From a bacterium BMS3Abin02 (GTDB taxonomy: Bacteria; Actinomycetota; Acidimicrobiia; Spongiisociales; UBA4744): 64,000 nucleotides of DNA. Within the stretch, counting starts at the first letter, position 1. Every line of letters begins with the position of its first letter. This document shows, piece by piece, positions 35,681 through 47,139 of the stretch. The stretch is from positions 1-64,000 of the forward strand of contig BDSU01000034.1 in NCBI GenBank assembly GCA_002897675.1, written 5' to 3'. The notes under the pieces were generated by a model, which saw only the letters and a program-made list of their open reading frames with translations, did not search any database and had not been told where the DNA came from. Position numbers and translations under genes: made by a program.

Positions 35681-37308
35681 GCGTACGAATCTCCTTCCTC
35701 GGCGGTCTGGGCGAGATCGGTCGCAACTGTGCGGCGATCGAGCACGATGGGAAGATCGCCCTCATCGATTGCGGGCTCATGTTCCCGGAAGAGCACATGC
35801 TCGGCGTCGATCTCGTCTTTCCCGATTGGGGATGGCTCGTCGAACGCAAGAAGGATGTCGTCTGTGTCGTGATCACGCACGGTCACGAAGACCATATCGG
35901 GGCGCTCGGACAGTTCCTCGGCGAGGTCAACGTGCCGGTGTATGGGACCGAGTTCTCGATGGCACTCGTAGCCAAGCGGGTCGAAGAGTACGGCGTCGAT
36001 GCCGATTTGCGTCCCGTCGCCGACAACGAATGGGTCGAAGAAGATCCGTTCCGATTCGTGCTCATTCCCGTCTCACACAGCGTGCCGCAGGGTGCAGGGA
36101 TCGCCTTCGATACTCCGGAGGGTCTCATCGTGCACTCGGGAGACTTCAAGCTCGATCCGACGCCGATCGACGGGCGGCCGACCGACCTACCGGGCTTCGC
36201 TGCGCTGGGGCGTGACGGAGTCAGGCTGCTGCTGGCCGACAGCACCAACGCGGAGGAGCCGGGATTCGTCCCCTCGGAGACGTCACTGGCGACGCCGATT
36301 CGGGAGATCGTCCAGCATGCCCCTGGACGGGTGATCTCTGCCTGCTTTGCCTCCCATGTCCATCGAGTTCAGCAGATCGCGGACGCTGCAGTGGCGAGTG
36401 GACGTAGCATCGCATTCCTCGGACGGTCGATGCAACGGGTGAGCGGCGTCGCCATCGAACTCGGCATCCTGCAGATTCCCGAGGACCGGATCATGGACAT
36501 TGTCGACCTGATCGATTTGCCGCCACACAAGCAGATGGTCATCTCGACCGGCAGTCAGGGCGAGCCATTTGCGGCCCTCTCACTCATCGCGTCGGGCCGT
36601 CACAAGTTCGTCGAGCTCGACCCGACAGATACGGTGCTGGTGAGCGCAACACCGATCCCCGGAAATGAGGCGGCAGTGTCGCGAGTCATCAGCAGGCTCT
36701 GGCGCTCCGGCGCGACCGTGTATCACGGTCGAAACTCCCACGTCCACGTCTCGGGGCACGGTGCGCAAGATGAACTGAAGACTTTCCTCAACGTCGTTCG
36801 ACCAAGGTCGTTCGTCCCCGTCCACGGCGAATATCGGCATCTTCGCGCGCACTCGGATCTCGCACGGCAGATGCGTGTGCCGGATGTGTTCACTCTCGAA
36901 GACGGAGATGCGATCGTCATCGACGGCGACGAGACGCGGGTCGAGTGGGGGGCAGTCTCCGGGGACTTCGTCTATTTCGACGGGTCGGAGTTCGGCGATG
37001 TGGGAGCGTCCGTTATCCGGGATCGCCGGCACCTCGGCGACGACGGGGTCGTGATCGCAATCGTGGGAGTGCGCCACGGAACCGCGGAAGTCACCTATGG
37101 GCCCGAGCTGCACAGTCACGGTCTGATGGACGACCCGACAACGGTGCTCGCGGAGGTCAAGGACGCCATCGTGGCCGAACTCGCCTCCCGGAACGGCTCC
37201 TGTGAGGCGGCGGTCATCAAGAAGGCCACGCGGGACACCGTTCGACGGATCGTCCGAGAGAAGACCGCCCGCAAGCCTGTGGTGGTCTCCGTCGTCCTCG
37301 AAACCTGA
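35677..37308 (+). CDS. rnj: Ribonuclease J
   Basis: This 543-residue metallo-beta-lactamase/beta-CASP nuclease processes and degrades mRNA (endo- and 5'-exonuclease). The zinc site is THGHEDHIG, later HSVPQ, HSGDFKLD and the C-terminal HVSGHG and PVHGEYRH. The GTG start at 35677 overlaps dapA by GTGA, the arrangement common in actinobacteria. RNase Y is also encoded in this window, so both enzymes coexist. Confidence 0.94.
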   Translation: MSVRISFLGGLGEIGRNCAAIEHDGKIALIDCGLMFPEEHMLGVDLVFPDWGWLVERKKDVVCVVITHGHEDHIGALGQFLGEVNVPVYGTEFSMALVAKRVEEYGVDADLRPVADNEWVEEDPFRFVLIPVSHSVPQGAGIAFDTPEGLIVHSGDFKLDPTPIDGRPTDLPGFAALGRDGVRLLLADSTNAEEPGFVPSETSLATPIREIVQHAPGRVISACFASHVHRVQQIADAAVASGRSIAFLGRSMQRVSGVAIELGILQIPEDRIMDIVDLIDLPPHKQMVISTGSQGEPFAALSLIASGRHKFVELDPTDTVLVSATPIPGNEAAVSRVISRLWRSGATVYHGRNSHVHVSGHGAQDELKTFLNVVRPRSFVPVHGEYRHLRAHSDLARQMRVPDVFTLEDGDAIVIDGDETRVEWGAVSGDFVYFDGSEFGDVGASVIRDRRHLGDDGVVIAIVGVRHGTAEVTYGPELHSHGLMDDPTTVLAEVKDAIVAELASRNGSCEAAVIKKATRDTVRRIVREKTARKPVVVSVVLET

Positions 37309-37407
37309 TCCGGTCGCCGGGCTGCAACGCGCGGTTCGCGCGGAGCGCGCGGACCGGCGCTCAAATGATTGGCCCTGCCGCGTGCCCGGTGTAGAGTCTG
37401 CAACAAC

Positions 37408-39708
37408 ATGCCAACCCGGACACCCACCCGCCGGGGAGCAAGCGGGCGGAAGCGGGTGTCACGGACAAGAAAGCAGGCACCTCGCGCGACGCGCGGCCGC
37501 TCGAAGGCGCCGAAGAAGACGTCGGCTGTGAAGCGTTTCGCAGCGTTTCGTGATCGTATTCGTCATCACCTCGGACGCCAGACCGATGATGTTTGGGGGA
37601 TGGTGCTGATCGTGCTGGCCGTCCTGCTCACACTCGCGTTCTTCGGAAAGGCGGGTCCTGCGGGGAAATGGACCCTGGCCGTGCTCGAGTTGCTGTTCGG
37701 CCTCTGGTCGTACGCCGTGCCGGTTGCACTCGCCGGCCTCGGACTCCTCTTGGTTGCGGACGGGCGCAGATCCCCCTCGGGGCGCATCGCCACAGGGGTC
37801 ATTCTCGCCTTTGTCGGGACGCTCGCTCTGTTCCACCTCATGACCGGCACAGTCTCGCTTTCCGCATCGATCGAGCTCGTGAAGGAGCGTGGCGGAGCCG
37901 TCGGGTCACTCGTGGCCTTCCCGCTGCGCAGGGTGATCGGTTTCTGGGGTGCGTTCGTCGTGTTGGTCGCCGTCACGGGAGCGGGCCTGTTGATCCTCAC
38001 CCGGAGCACCGTTCGCCAGATGTGGCTCGCCATCGTGGAGATCTTCGGGGCGTTGCGTGCGTGGTCCCGACAGGTTCGCGTCAAACCGAGACGCGCCCCG
38101 GTCGTCCAGCAGGTGAAGCCGCGACCAAAGCATCGCGCCGTCACACAGCAGCCTCCCAGGAAGCCGTCTCGTCCCCCGAAAGCGTCACGGGCGAAGGCCA
38201 AGCCGGGCCCGGGCCAGACCTCCATTCCGTTGCCCGCACCGGCTCCCGGGGAGGGCTACCGCAAGCCCCCGCTGGAACTGCTGAGCATCGGGGCCGGAGA
38301 AGCCCACAGCCGGCGCGCGCTGGAGGAGACGGCTCGGGAACTCGCAGACGCTCTCACGCAGCATGGGGTCGACGCTCATCTGACCAAGATCGTTCCGGGA
38401 CCGACGGTGACCCGTTATGAGATCGAGTTGGCGCCCGGCGTCAAAGTTGCCAAGGTGACGAGCCTGGCACACGACATCGCGTACGCGTTAGCAACGCCGG
38501 ACGTGAGGCTTCTCGCGCCGATACCCGGCAAGAGTGCGATCGGCGTCGAGGTCCCGAACCGCAGACGCCGCCTCATTACGCTCGGTGACGTCCTGCGGAG
38601 CAGGGAGGCCGAAGAGGACGCCGATCCTCTCACCGTCGGCCTCGGGCTCGATATTTCCGGCAACCCGACGCTGCTGCATCTCGGAGAGTTGCCGCATGTC
38701 CTCATCGCCGGCGCGACGGGAGCAGGCAAGTCGTCATGCATCAACTCGATGGTGACGTCTCTGTTGATGCGCACGAACCCGGAAGACGTCCGACTCATCA
38801 TGGTCGATCCGAAGCGAGTCGAGTTGGGCCAGTACAACGGCGTACCGCATCTGCTGACGAAAGTGATCACGAATCCGAAAAAGGCCGCGGATGCGCTCCA
38901 GTGGGTGGTCGCCGAGATGGACCGTCGGTACGACCTCGTCGCGGACGCGCAGGTGCGCGACATCGTCGGCTACCGAGAGAAGTGGGACGCCGATGCCCTG
39001 GACAGGGATGCATTCGACCGGTTTCCCTACATCGTCGTGATCGTGGACGAGTTGAACGATCTCATGATGGTGGCCGGCCGTCAGGTGGAAGCGGCAATCG
39101 TGAGGATCGCGCAGATGGCGCGGGCCGTCGGCATCCATCTCGTCATTGCGACTCAGCGTCCGTCGGTCGACGTGATCACCGGCGTGATCAAGGCGAACAT
39201 CCCCAGCCGTCTCGCGTTTTCTGTCGCATCGATGGCCGACAGCAGGGTGATTCTCGACACGGGTGGTGCCGAGAAACTCGTTGGCATGGGCGACATGCTG
39301 GTCGCAACCGCGACCCATCCGCGGCCCGAGCGAATCCAGGGCGCCTGGGTGAGCGAAGACGAGATCCACTCGGTGGTGAGTTGGGTCAAACAGCAGCGGA
39401 AGGCGCGCTACGAGGATCAAGTGATCGAAGCAGTTGCCAGGCAACAGCAGGCGGCGGCCGAGAAGGACGAAGGGGAGGACGCAGCCTTGCTTCGCCAGGC
39501 GATGGAGCTGGTCGTACGCTCCCAACTGGGATCTACCTCGATGCTGCAGCGCAAACTGCGCGTCGGGTTTGCGAGGGCGGGCAGGCTCATGGACATTCTG
39601 GAGCGCAAAGGTGTCGTCGGTCCTTCCGAGGGATCGAAGGCCAGGGCGGTCCTGATGACGGTGGAGGAATTCGAGGAGCTCCTGGCCGGTGCCGGGACGC
39701 AGGCGTGA
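37408..39708 (+). CDS. ftsK: DNA translocase FtsK/SpoIIIE
   Basis: This 766-residue motor pumps chromosome ends through the division septum. There is a basic N-terminal tail (1-55), about four membrane helices (60-215), and a short linker rich in Pro/Lys/Arg (220-285). The motor has Walker A GATGAGKS (435-442) and Walker B IVVIVDELNDL. A C-terminal gamma winged helix (about 700-760, SMLQRKLRVGFARAGRLM) reads KOPS-like sites. GC-rich inverted repeats at 37340-37375 precede it. It ends 2 nt from the convergent SLH gene. Confidence 0.94.
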   Translation: MPTRTPTRRGASGRKRVSRTRKQAPRATRGRSKAPKKTSAVKRFAAFRDRIRHHLGRQTDDVWGMVLIVLAVLLTLAFFGKAGPAGKWTLAVLELLFGLWSYAVPVALAGLGLLLVADGRRSPSGRIATGVILAFVGTLALFHLMTGTVSLSASIELVKERGGAVGSLVAFPLRRVIGFWGAFVVLVAVTGAGLLILTRSTVRQMWLAIVEIFGALRAWSRQVRVKPRRAPVVQQVKPRPKHRAVTQQPPRKPSRPPKASRAKAKPGPGQTSIPLPAPAPGEGYRKPPLELLSIGAGEAHSRRALEETARELADALTQHGVDAHLTKIVPGPTVTRYEIELAPGVKVAKVTSLAHDIAYALATPDVRLLAPIPGKSAIGVEVPNRRRRLITLGDVLRSREAEEDADPLTVGLGLDISGNPTLLHLGELPHVLIAGATGAGKSSCINSMVTSLLMRTNPEDVRLIMVDPKRVELGQYNGVPHLLTKVITNPKKAADALQWVVAEMDRRYDLVADAQVRDIVGYREKWDADALDRDAFDRFPYIVVIVDELNDLMMVAGRQVEAAIVRIAQMARAVGIHLVIATQRPSVDVITGVIKANIPSRLAFSVASMADSRVILDTGGAEKLVGMGDMLVATATHPRPERIQGAWVSEDEIHSVVSWVKQQRKARYEDQVIEAVARQQQAAAEKDEGEDAALLRQAMELVVRSQLGSTSMLQRKLRVGFARAGRLMDILERKGVVGPSEGSKARAVLMTVEEFEELLAGAGTQA

Positions 39709-39710
39709 CG

Positions 39711-40922
39711 CTACATCCCTCCGAGAAATGCCCGATCCACCATCACGGCCATCTCGGCGCGGGTGATCTGTTGAGCGGGACGGAACGTTCCGTCTGCGTA
39801 GCCGCCGGTTATGCCGAGTGTGGCCAGCTGCTCCACGTAGGGCGCGAACCACGCATCCGGGGAGACATCGGAGAACGAGCCCTGGGAGTCGCCGACCGGC
39901 GCGCCGAGCGCGCGAATGATGAACACCGCCATTTCGGCTCTCGTCACGAGGTCCTCGGGGCAGTAGCGCAGCGGATCCGCGGCACATCCCGTCGTGATTC
40001 CCTCCTGGTAGAGGCGCTCTACCAACCCTGCATACCAGTCGTTCGCGGAGACGTCACCGAACAAGCCGGTGAAGGACACGGCGGTCTCGTCGATACCGAG
40101 AGAGCGCAGCAGGAACGCTGCCATTTCGGCTCTCGTCACTGGGTCTTCGGGGCAGTAGCGGAGCGGATCTGAGGCACATCCCTGCGTCACACCGTTCGCG
40201 TAGAGGGCATCGACGGAGGCGCGAGCCCAGTAGTCGGGCAGCACGTCGGTCCACGGGTCACATCGGTCGCCGATGCCGTTGCCGTCGGTGTCGGCTTGGC
40301 CCGGGTTGGTGACATCGGGGCAGTTGTCGACTGCGTCGGACACACCGTCGCCATCTCGATCATCGATCGTGCGCGGAACCGTGATCACCGTAGCGGAGAG
40401 GAGGCTCTCGTAGGGATTGAATTTCGTGCCGTCGGGTCGGTGCAACTCGAAGTGAAGTTGAGGCGCAACGTTCTCGGCATTACCACTGTCACCGACCCAC
40501 CCGATCAGCTGACCGGCGACGACGTGGACGCCTTGTGTGATGCCTTCGGCAAAGCCCCATCCCTGTCCATCATCGGTTCCGGGAGTGTCGTTGTTCATGT
40601 GGATGTACCAGCTGACCCAGCCGTCGTCGTGGCGCAGCTCCATGGCACAGCATCTCCCACCGCGTTCATCCTGCATCCATCCAACGGTCCCGTCGGCAAC
40701 TGCCACGATCGGGATCATTCTGTCGGCCATGATGTCGGTGGCGCCATGAGTTCGTCCACCTGATCGGGAAGTAGTGAAGGTGTCGGTGTAGTGGTTCGGG
40801 CCGAGCACAGGGAAGATCATCGGGTAGATCTCGCCGGCGGAGGAAGCAGGAACGTTGCCGATCAAAGTGGGGAGGACGAGGGCGAACGCGATGAGAGCGC
40901 GTCGTGCTCGCGCAGCCCCCAT
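39711..40922 (-). CDS. Secreted M23-like protein with TSP3 and three SLH domains
   Basis: This 403-residue exported protein has a signal peptide (about 1-29, cut near SSAG). Residues 30-180 are an M23/LysM-peptidase-like fold: H59 and D63 are zinc-ligand-like, H108 is in YIHMN, and QLHFELH carries H157. The first His of the usual HxH is Gln (Q155), so hydrolysis may be lost. Residues 188-222 are thrombospondin type 3 calcium repeats (DRDGDGVSD). Three SLH repeats follow (TRAEMAxF signatures), which would tether it to the cell wall or S-layer. GGGAG stands 6 nt before the ATG. Probably a wall-bound structural or degenerate peptidoglycan-binding protein. Confidence 0.83.
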   Translation of the reverse strand: MGAARARRALIAFALVLPTLIGNVPASSAGEIYPMIFPVLGPNHYTDTFTTSRSGGRTHGATDIMADRMIPIVAVADGTVGWMQDERGGRCCAMELRHDDGWVSWYIHMNNDTPGTDDGQGWGFAEGITQGVHVVAGQLIGWVGDSGNAENVAPQLHFELHRPDGTKFNPYESLLSATVITVPRTIDDRDGDGVSDAVDNCPDVTNPGQADTDGNGIGDRCDPWTDVLPDYWARASVDALYANGVTQGCASDPLRYCPEDPVTRAEMAAFLLRSLGIDETAVSFTGLFGDVSANDWYAGLVERLYQEGITTGCAADPLRYCPEDLVTRAEMAVFIIRALGAPVGDSQGSFSDVSPDAWFAPYVEQLATLGITGGYADGTFRPAQQITRAEMAVMVDRAFLGGM

Positions 40923-41056
40923 GCTGGTCTCCCTTCTGATGCGTTCTCGTGACATCGGCACGACCGTCTGAAACCTTGAGACCCGAGGGTGCCCCGTCGG
41001 CGCAGTCGGTTGCATCGCCGTAAGCTGAGGGTACGAGAGCCGATCCAGGAGGAGCA

Positions 41057-42850
<1,794 letters not shown>

Positions 42851-43160
42851 GAACCGGGCCGTAGGACGGCCCACTCGCGATGCGTCGGATGCCCGGTCCC
42901 GATGGCGCAGTTCTCGCTCTCGTATGACCATCGCGTCATCGACGACGGCCTCGGACGGCGTCTCATGGCTGCGCTCATGGAGAAGTTCGAGGAGCCGGTG
43001 GCGTTTCTCTCGGGAGTGGCTCGCCGTGCTCGCCGTACCCGGCACTTCGTATCGCAGCCTCGAGTTCATACAAGACCGCGGGACGGGCATGGCGGCTCCT
43101 GCCCGAAGCCGGCTACCGGAGACTGGAAACTGGCTACCGGCCGGCGACCGCGAACGGGGA
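42851..43160. other. Gap with gene relic and short repeats
   Basis: This 310-bp gap holds a fragment of a 2-oxoacid dehydrogenase E2 gene (42902-43015). It also holds a short repeat in which GGCTACCGG occurs at 43111-43119 and 43132-43140 around a GACTGGAAACTGG stretch. No promoter or complete gene is seen. Confidence 0.5.
42902..43015 (+). pseudogene. Relic of a 2-oxoacid dehydrogenase E2 acyltransferase C-terminus
   Basis: The frame starting MAQFSLSYDHRVID, then LMAALMEKFEEPVAFL, reproduces the very end of E2 lipoyl acyltransferases, whose catalytic motif is SYDHRxxDG with a final helix before EDP. Here the motif reads DHRVIDDG with one extra Asp. Only about 38 residues are recognisable. 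The upstream lipoyl and core parts are missing, and after residue 38 the frame turns into unrelated arginine-rich sequence. It is therefore a dead fragment left by deletion or rearrangement. Confidence 0.6.
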
Positions 43161-43937
43161 TCAGCGGTTTCTGAGCACCCTGCCGACCACACGTGTCATC
43201 AGGCGCCTCGGGAGGAGACGATTCGCCTGGACGGTCGCCTTGTTCAACGCTCCGGGGATGACGATCCTCTTGCCGGCCAGCATCCCTTCGTACCCGACGG
43301 TGGCGACATCGTGGGCGCTCATCATGCCGATCTGGATGAGACGGGATGCCTCGATCCCTGCACGTCTCTGAAAGCCGGTCTCCGTCGGGCCCGGGCAGAG
43401 GGTCGTGACGGTCACACCGGAGTTCGTGAGTTCCTGTGCGATCGCTTCGGAGAAGGACAGCACGTAGGCCTTCGTCGCGTAGTAGACCGCCATTCCCGGC
43501 CCGGGTTCGAACGCCGCCGTGGACGCCACGTTGAGGATCTTGCCGTGGCCGCGTCGCACCATCAGGCGGGCGAGTCGGTAGGTCAACTCCGTCAAGGATG
43601 CGATGTTGAGGCGGATCATCCCCAACTGGGTATCCAGATCGAGTTCCGTGAAGGACCCGCTCGCACCGTAGGCGGCGTTGTTGACGAGCACCTCGATCTC
43701 GAGGCCCCGCTCGCCGAGCTGATCGACGAGCCGCTCGGTCGCCCCCGGCTGTGACAGATCCGTCGAGAGGGTGATGGATCGGCACGGTTGATCCAGCTCG
43801 AGCTGAGCGGCGGCCAGTTCGAGGTTGTGTGGATCGCGCCCGACGAGTACCAGGCAGTATCCGTCCGCCGCCAGACGCTCCGCAAGCTCGAGTCCGATCC
43901 CTTGTGATGCTCCGGTGACGAGCGCGATCTTGGGCAT
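43161..43937 (-). CDS. Short-chain dehydrogenase/reductase
   Basis: This 258-residue SDR is of the DltE/YqjQ-like type. The cofactor motif is TGASQGIG (8-15), VNNAAYG is present, and the catalytic Ser and YxxxK lie in NVASTAAF and YYATKAY. The C-terminal AGKRIVIPGALNKATV is typical of this group. Substrate unknown. AGGAG lies 6 nt before the ATG at 43937, and the gene is divergent from rimO. Confidence 0.87.
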   Translation of the reverse strand: MPKIALVTGASQGIGLELAERLAADGYCLVLVGRDPHNLELAAAQLELDQPCRSITLSTDLSQPGATERLVDQLGERGLEIEVLVNNAAYGASGSFTELDLDTQLGMIRLNIASLTELTYRLARLMVRRGHGKILNVASTAAFEPGPGMAVYYATKAYVLSFSEAIAQELTNSGVTVTTLCPGPTETGFQRRAGIEASRLIQIGMMSAHDVATVGYEGMLAGKRIVIPGALNKATVQANRLLPRRLMTRVVGRVLRNR

Positions 43938-44004
43938 GGCAGGCTCCTTCGTGACCAAAGTCTAGGGGCCTGGCCTGGGCCTGCGCCGGGAGTACTCTGT
44001 GGCC

Positions 44005-45312
44005 ATGTCCTCTCCCTCCGTCTGGCTGACGACGCTCGGATGCGCCAAGAACCAGGTCGATTCCGACAAGGTCTCCGGCCTGCTCGAAGCTGTCGGTTTT
44101 CGGATGTCGTCCTCGCCGGAAGACGCCGATATCGTCATGGTCAACACGTGCGCGTTCATCGGCGAGGCGCGTCGGGAATCCATCGGCGCGATCCTCGATG
44201 CAGAGCAGTTCATGCGACCGGACGCGAGGCTGGTGGTGTTGGGGTGCATGGCCCAGCGCTACGGGGGCGAGATCAGCGACGCCATTCCCGAGGTCGACGC
44301 CGTCGTCGGAATCGATCGATATCCCGAACTCGTGGAGACACTGGCCAAGATGACCGACTGGCAGCCGGTAGCGCTCCAGAGGTCGCCGATGGCGATTCTG
44401 CACGAGGTCCGAAGGACGTCACCGGCGATGCCATATGCCTACCTCAAGATCGCCGAGGGATGCGACAAGGGCTGCACGTTCTGTGCGATTCCGTCGTTCC
44501 GGGGAAGGCAACAGTCCCGGCCGGCGGCCGAGATCGCCGCCGAGGCCGCCGGGCTCGTGAAGGAGGGTGTGACCGAGCTCGTGTTGGTCGCTCAGGACCT
44601 CGCCGCCTACGGGCACGATACGCGCGACCCGGATGGGATCACCGGCCTGGTCCATCGCATCGCAAGGACTCCAGGACTCCACCGGCTCCGGCTTCTCTAC
44701 CTGTATCCGTCAGAGATACGCGCAGCGCTCATCGACGAGATCGTGTCCAATCCGGTGGTGGCCACCTACTTCGATCTGAGTCTGCAGCACGCGGAGCCGA
44801 AGCTCTTGCGCGCCATGGCTCGTCCCGGGGGAGGGGAGCGGTATCTCTCGCTGATCGGGCGCATCCGAGCGGCTGCCCCGGAGGCGGCGCTGCGCTCGAG
44901 CTTCATCGTCGGTTTTCCCGGCGAGACGGAGACCGATGTGCAGACGATGGCCGACTTCCTGGAGGCGGCGCGTCTCGACTGGGCCGGCTTCTTCCCCTAC
45001 TCGGCGGAAGAGGGCACACCGGCGGCGCTCCTGCCCGCCCGGGTCGATCCGATCGAAGTCACGGAGAGGGCTCGACATCTGCAACGGATCCAGGAACGGA
45101 TCACGGCGGAGCGCCAGGTTGGCCGGGTCGGCGAGGTGGTCGACGTGCTCGTCGACCAGGTGGAGGATGGCGTTGCCGTCGGGCGCTCCTTCAGAGAGGC
45201 TCCGGAGATCGACGGGATGATCACCCTCGACCGCGGAGCGCAGGGGTCATGGGTGCGTGCCAAGATCAGCGGTGCGTACGGACCCGACCTCGAAGGAGAA
45301 GTGCAGGAGTGA
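44005..45312 (+). CDS. rimO: Ribosomal protein S12 methylthiotransferase RimO
   Basis: This 435-residue radical-SAM enzyme adds a methylthio group to the conserved aspartate of ribosomal protein S12. The N-terminal UPF0004 domain has TLGCAKNQVDS (first cluster Cys), NTCAFI and LGCMAQRY. The radical-SAM site is CDKGCTFCAIP, and a C-terminal TRAM domain follows. LGCAKN distinguishes RimO from MiaB. ATG at 44005 or GTG at 43999. Its stop overlaps cinA by GTGA. In many actinobacteria pgsA follows rimO; it is absent here. Confidence 0.93.
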   Translation: MSSPSVWLTTLGCAKNQVDSDKVSGLLEAVGFRMSSSPEDADIVMVNTCAFIGEARRESIGAILDAEQFMRPDARLVVLGCMAQRYGGEISDAIPEVDAVVGIDRYPELVETLAKMTDWQPVALQRSPMAILHEVRRTSPAMPYAYLKIAEGCDKGCTFCAIPSFRGRQQSRPAAEIAAEAAGLVKEGVTELVLVAQDLAAYGHDTRDPDGITGLVHRIARTPGLHRLRLLYLYPSEIRAALIDEIVSNPVVATYFDLSLQHAEPKLLRAMARPGGGERYLSLIGRIRAAAPEAALRSSFIVGFPGETETDVQTMADFLEAARLDWAGFFPYSAEEGTPAALLPARVDPIEVTERARHLQRIQERITAERQVGRVGEVVDVLVDQVEDGVAVGRSFREAPEIDGMITLDRGAQGSWVRAKISGAYGPDLEGEVQE

Positions 45313-46547
45313 TCGTCGAGATCATCGCCATCGGCACAGAGCTGCTGCTCGGTCAGATCGTCAACGGAAACGGGGCGTCGATTGGTCGGCGCATCGCCGA
45401 AGAGGGCCATGACGCCCACTATCAGGTGGTCGTGGGCGACAATATCGCTCGAATCGCATCGGCGATCAGGGAAGCGATGGCGCGTGCGGACGCAGTGATC
45501 CTCACCGGCGGTCTCGGGCCGACTCAGGACGACCTGACGAGAGAAGCGATCTGCGAAGCGACCGGCAGACCGATGGTGTTCGAGCCCAAGGTCGCCGATC
45601 GCCTCCGGGAGAGATTCGCTGCACTGGGGCGGTCGATGCCGGCGTCGAACCTCCGTCAGGCGGAACGGCCCGACGGCTCCGTGCAACTCGACAACACCAA
45701 AGGCACCGCGCCGGGTATCGCCCTCGAACACGAAGGTACATGGATCTTCGCGCTTCCCGGAGTACCTGAGGAGATGGAGACCCTGCTCGAGGACGAGATC
45801 CTGCCCCGCTTACGGCGTGATGTCGAAGGCGCATCCGTGTTGAAGAGCCGGCTTCTTCGTACCTGGGGCTCGAGTGAGTCGACGGTGGCAGAGATCCTCG
45901 ACGACCTCTACGGACCGGCCAATCCGTCGCTGGCTTTCCTGGCGTCCGGCGGCGAGATCAAGATCCGTATCACCGCGAAGGCAGACACCGATGCCGAGGC
46001 CGAAGCGATGATCGCCCCGCTCGAGGCGGAGGTCCGCTCGAGGCTCGGAGCACGAGTGTTCGCAACGGATCAGGACACGATCGAAGTCGTTCTGCTGCGT
46101 CTCCTGCGGGAGCGGCGATGGCATCTTGCAGTCGCCGAGTCGGCGACCGGTGGGATGATCGCCACGCGCCTCACCGCTGTGCCGGGAGCTTCGAGCGTGT
46201 TTCGTGGCGCGGTCATCGCCTATGCCACGGATCTCAAGACGACGCTGTTGGGCGTGCCGGAGCAGGCCATCGAACGGAGCGGTGTCGTGAGTGAGAGTAC
46301 GGCGCTGGCAATGGCCGAGGGTGCGGCGCTGCGCCTGGGCGCCGAAGTGTCGATCTCGATCACGGGTTCCGCAGGACCGGAACCACAAGAGAAGCCGGTG
46401 GGAACCATGGTGGTGGGGATCGGCACTCCGGAAGGGGCGAAGGCCCGGACCCTGCACCTTCCCGGGGATCGAGAACGCATTCGCACGTACGCGACGACGG
46501 CGGCGTTGCACCTGGCACGTCTCGGGGTCACGGGATTCTGGTGGTAG
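45309..46547 (+). CDS. cinA: CinA (competence/damage-inducible; NMN deamidase)
   Basis: This 412-residue protein joins an N-terminal MoCF/COG1058 domain (AIGTELLLGQIVN, ILTGGLGPTQDD) with a C-terminal PncC-type domain (AVAESATGG, ITGSAGP) that deamidates nicotinamide mononucleotide. Both functional halves are present. GTG start overlapping rimO; the thpR start overlaps its end by 7 nt. It precedes recA, as in many bacteria. Confidence 0.93.
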   Translation: MIVEIIAIGTELLLGQIVNGNGASIGRRIAEEGHDAHYQVVVGDNIARIASAIREAMARADAVILTGGLGPTQDDLTREAICEATGRPMVFEPKVADRLRERFAALGRSMPASNLRQAERPDGSVQLDNTKGTAPGIALEHEGTWIFALPGVPEEMETLLEDEILPRLRRDVEGASVLKSRLLRTWGSSESTVAEILDDLYGPANPSLAFLASGGEIKIRITAKADTDAEAEAMIAPLEAEVRSRLGARVFATDQDTIEVVLLRLLRERRWHLAVAESATGGMIATRLTAVPGASSVFRGAVIAYATDLKTTLLGVPEQAIERSGVVSESTALAMAEGAALRLGAEVSISITGSAGPEPQEKPVGTMVVGIGTPEGAKARTLHLPGDRERIRTYATTAALHLARLGVTGFWW

Positions 46548-47083
46548 GGAGACTCTTCGTCGCCGTCGCACCGTCCGACGATGCTCGGCACGCCCTCGCC
46601 GCCCGCCTCTGCGATCCTGCACGTCCGCTGCCGGGACGACCGGTCCATCCTCGCAACTGGCATCTGACGCTGCGATTCCTCGGAGATGTGGACGGTCCGG
46701 CGTATGACCGGTTGCTGGCTGCGCTCGACGAAGCGGACCTGGGGGAGTGCTTTCGTGTCCGTCTCGGCGGCCTTGGGGCATTCCCGAAGCCTTTGCGGGC
46801 GACCGTCCTGTGGGCTGCTTTCACAGAAGGAGAAGACCGGTTGGAGGATCTTGCCGCGCGGGTGGAACAGGCCGTGGAGATCTCCGGGGCGCCAGGAGAG
46901 GATCGGCCGTTCCGGGCGCATCTGACCCTGGCGCGGATCCGTCCGCACCAGGATGTGCGCCCGATCCTCGAGCTGGTCGATCCTCTCGGGATCGGGTGGA
47001 TCGTCGATCGTGTCGTCCTGTATCGAAGCCATCTCGGCCGTGGCGGACCCCGGTATGAGGAGATGGCGGTGTTTCCTCTCTAG
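46541..47083 (+). CDS. thpR: RNA 2',3'-cyclic phosphodiesterase
   Basis: This 180-residue 2H phosphoesterase opens 2',3'-cyclic phosphates on RNA ends. The two HxTx motifs are HLTLRFLG and HLTLARI. The GTG start at 46541 lies inside the end of cinA, so it is likely co-translated. The gene commonly lies between cinA and recA in actinobacteria. Confidence 0.9.
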   Translation: MVGRLFVAVAPSDDARHALAARLCDPARPLPGRPVHPRNWHLTLRFLGDVDGPAYDRLLAALDEADLGECFRVRLGGLGAFPKPLRATVLWAAFTEGEDRLEDLAARVEQAVEISGAPGEDRPFRAHLTLARIRPHQDVRPILELVDPLGIGWIVDRVVLYRSHLGRGGPRYEEMAVFPL

Positions 47084-47139
47084 TCCCTCGATGCCGTAAA
47101 CGTTGCCGGACAAGCGCTCGGGACGGCATCCTTGGATGC

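Noticed and set aside
37330-37380. GC-rich inverted repeats between RNase J and FtsK as a riboswitch or terminator
   Set aside because: Many overlapping CGCG pairings are possible and none stands out, so no specific structure can be supported.
43105-43145. CTGGAAACTGG/GGCTACCGG stretch as a CRISPR-like repeat
   Set aside because: Only two short copies, with no regular spacer and no cas genes.
44040-46547. 835-residue plus-strand frame suggesting a RimO-CinA fusion
   Set aside because: The first part reads rimO in the wrong frame, and only after 45309 does it coincide with cinA. RimO has its own complete frame and a GTGA overlap with cinA.
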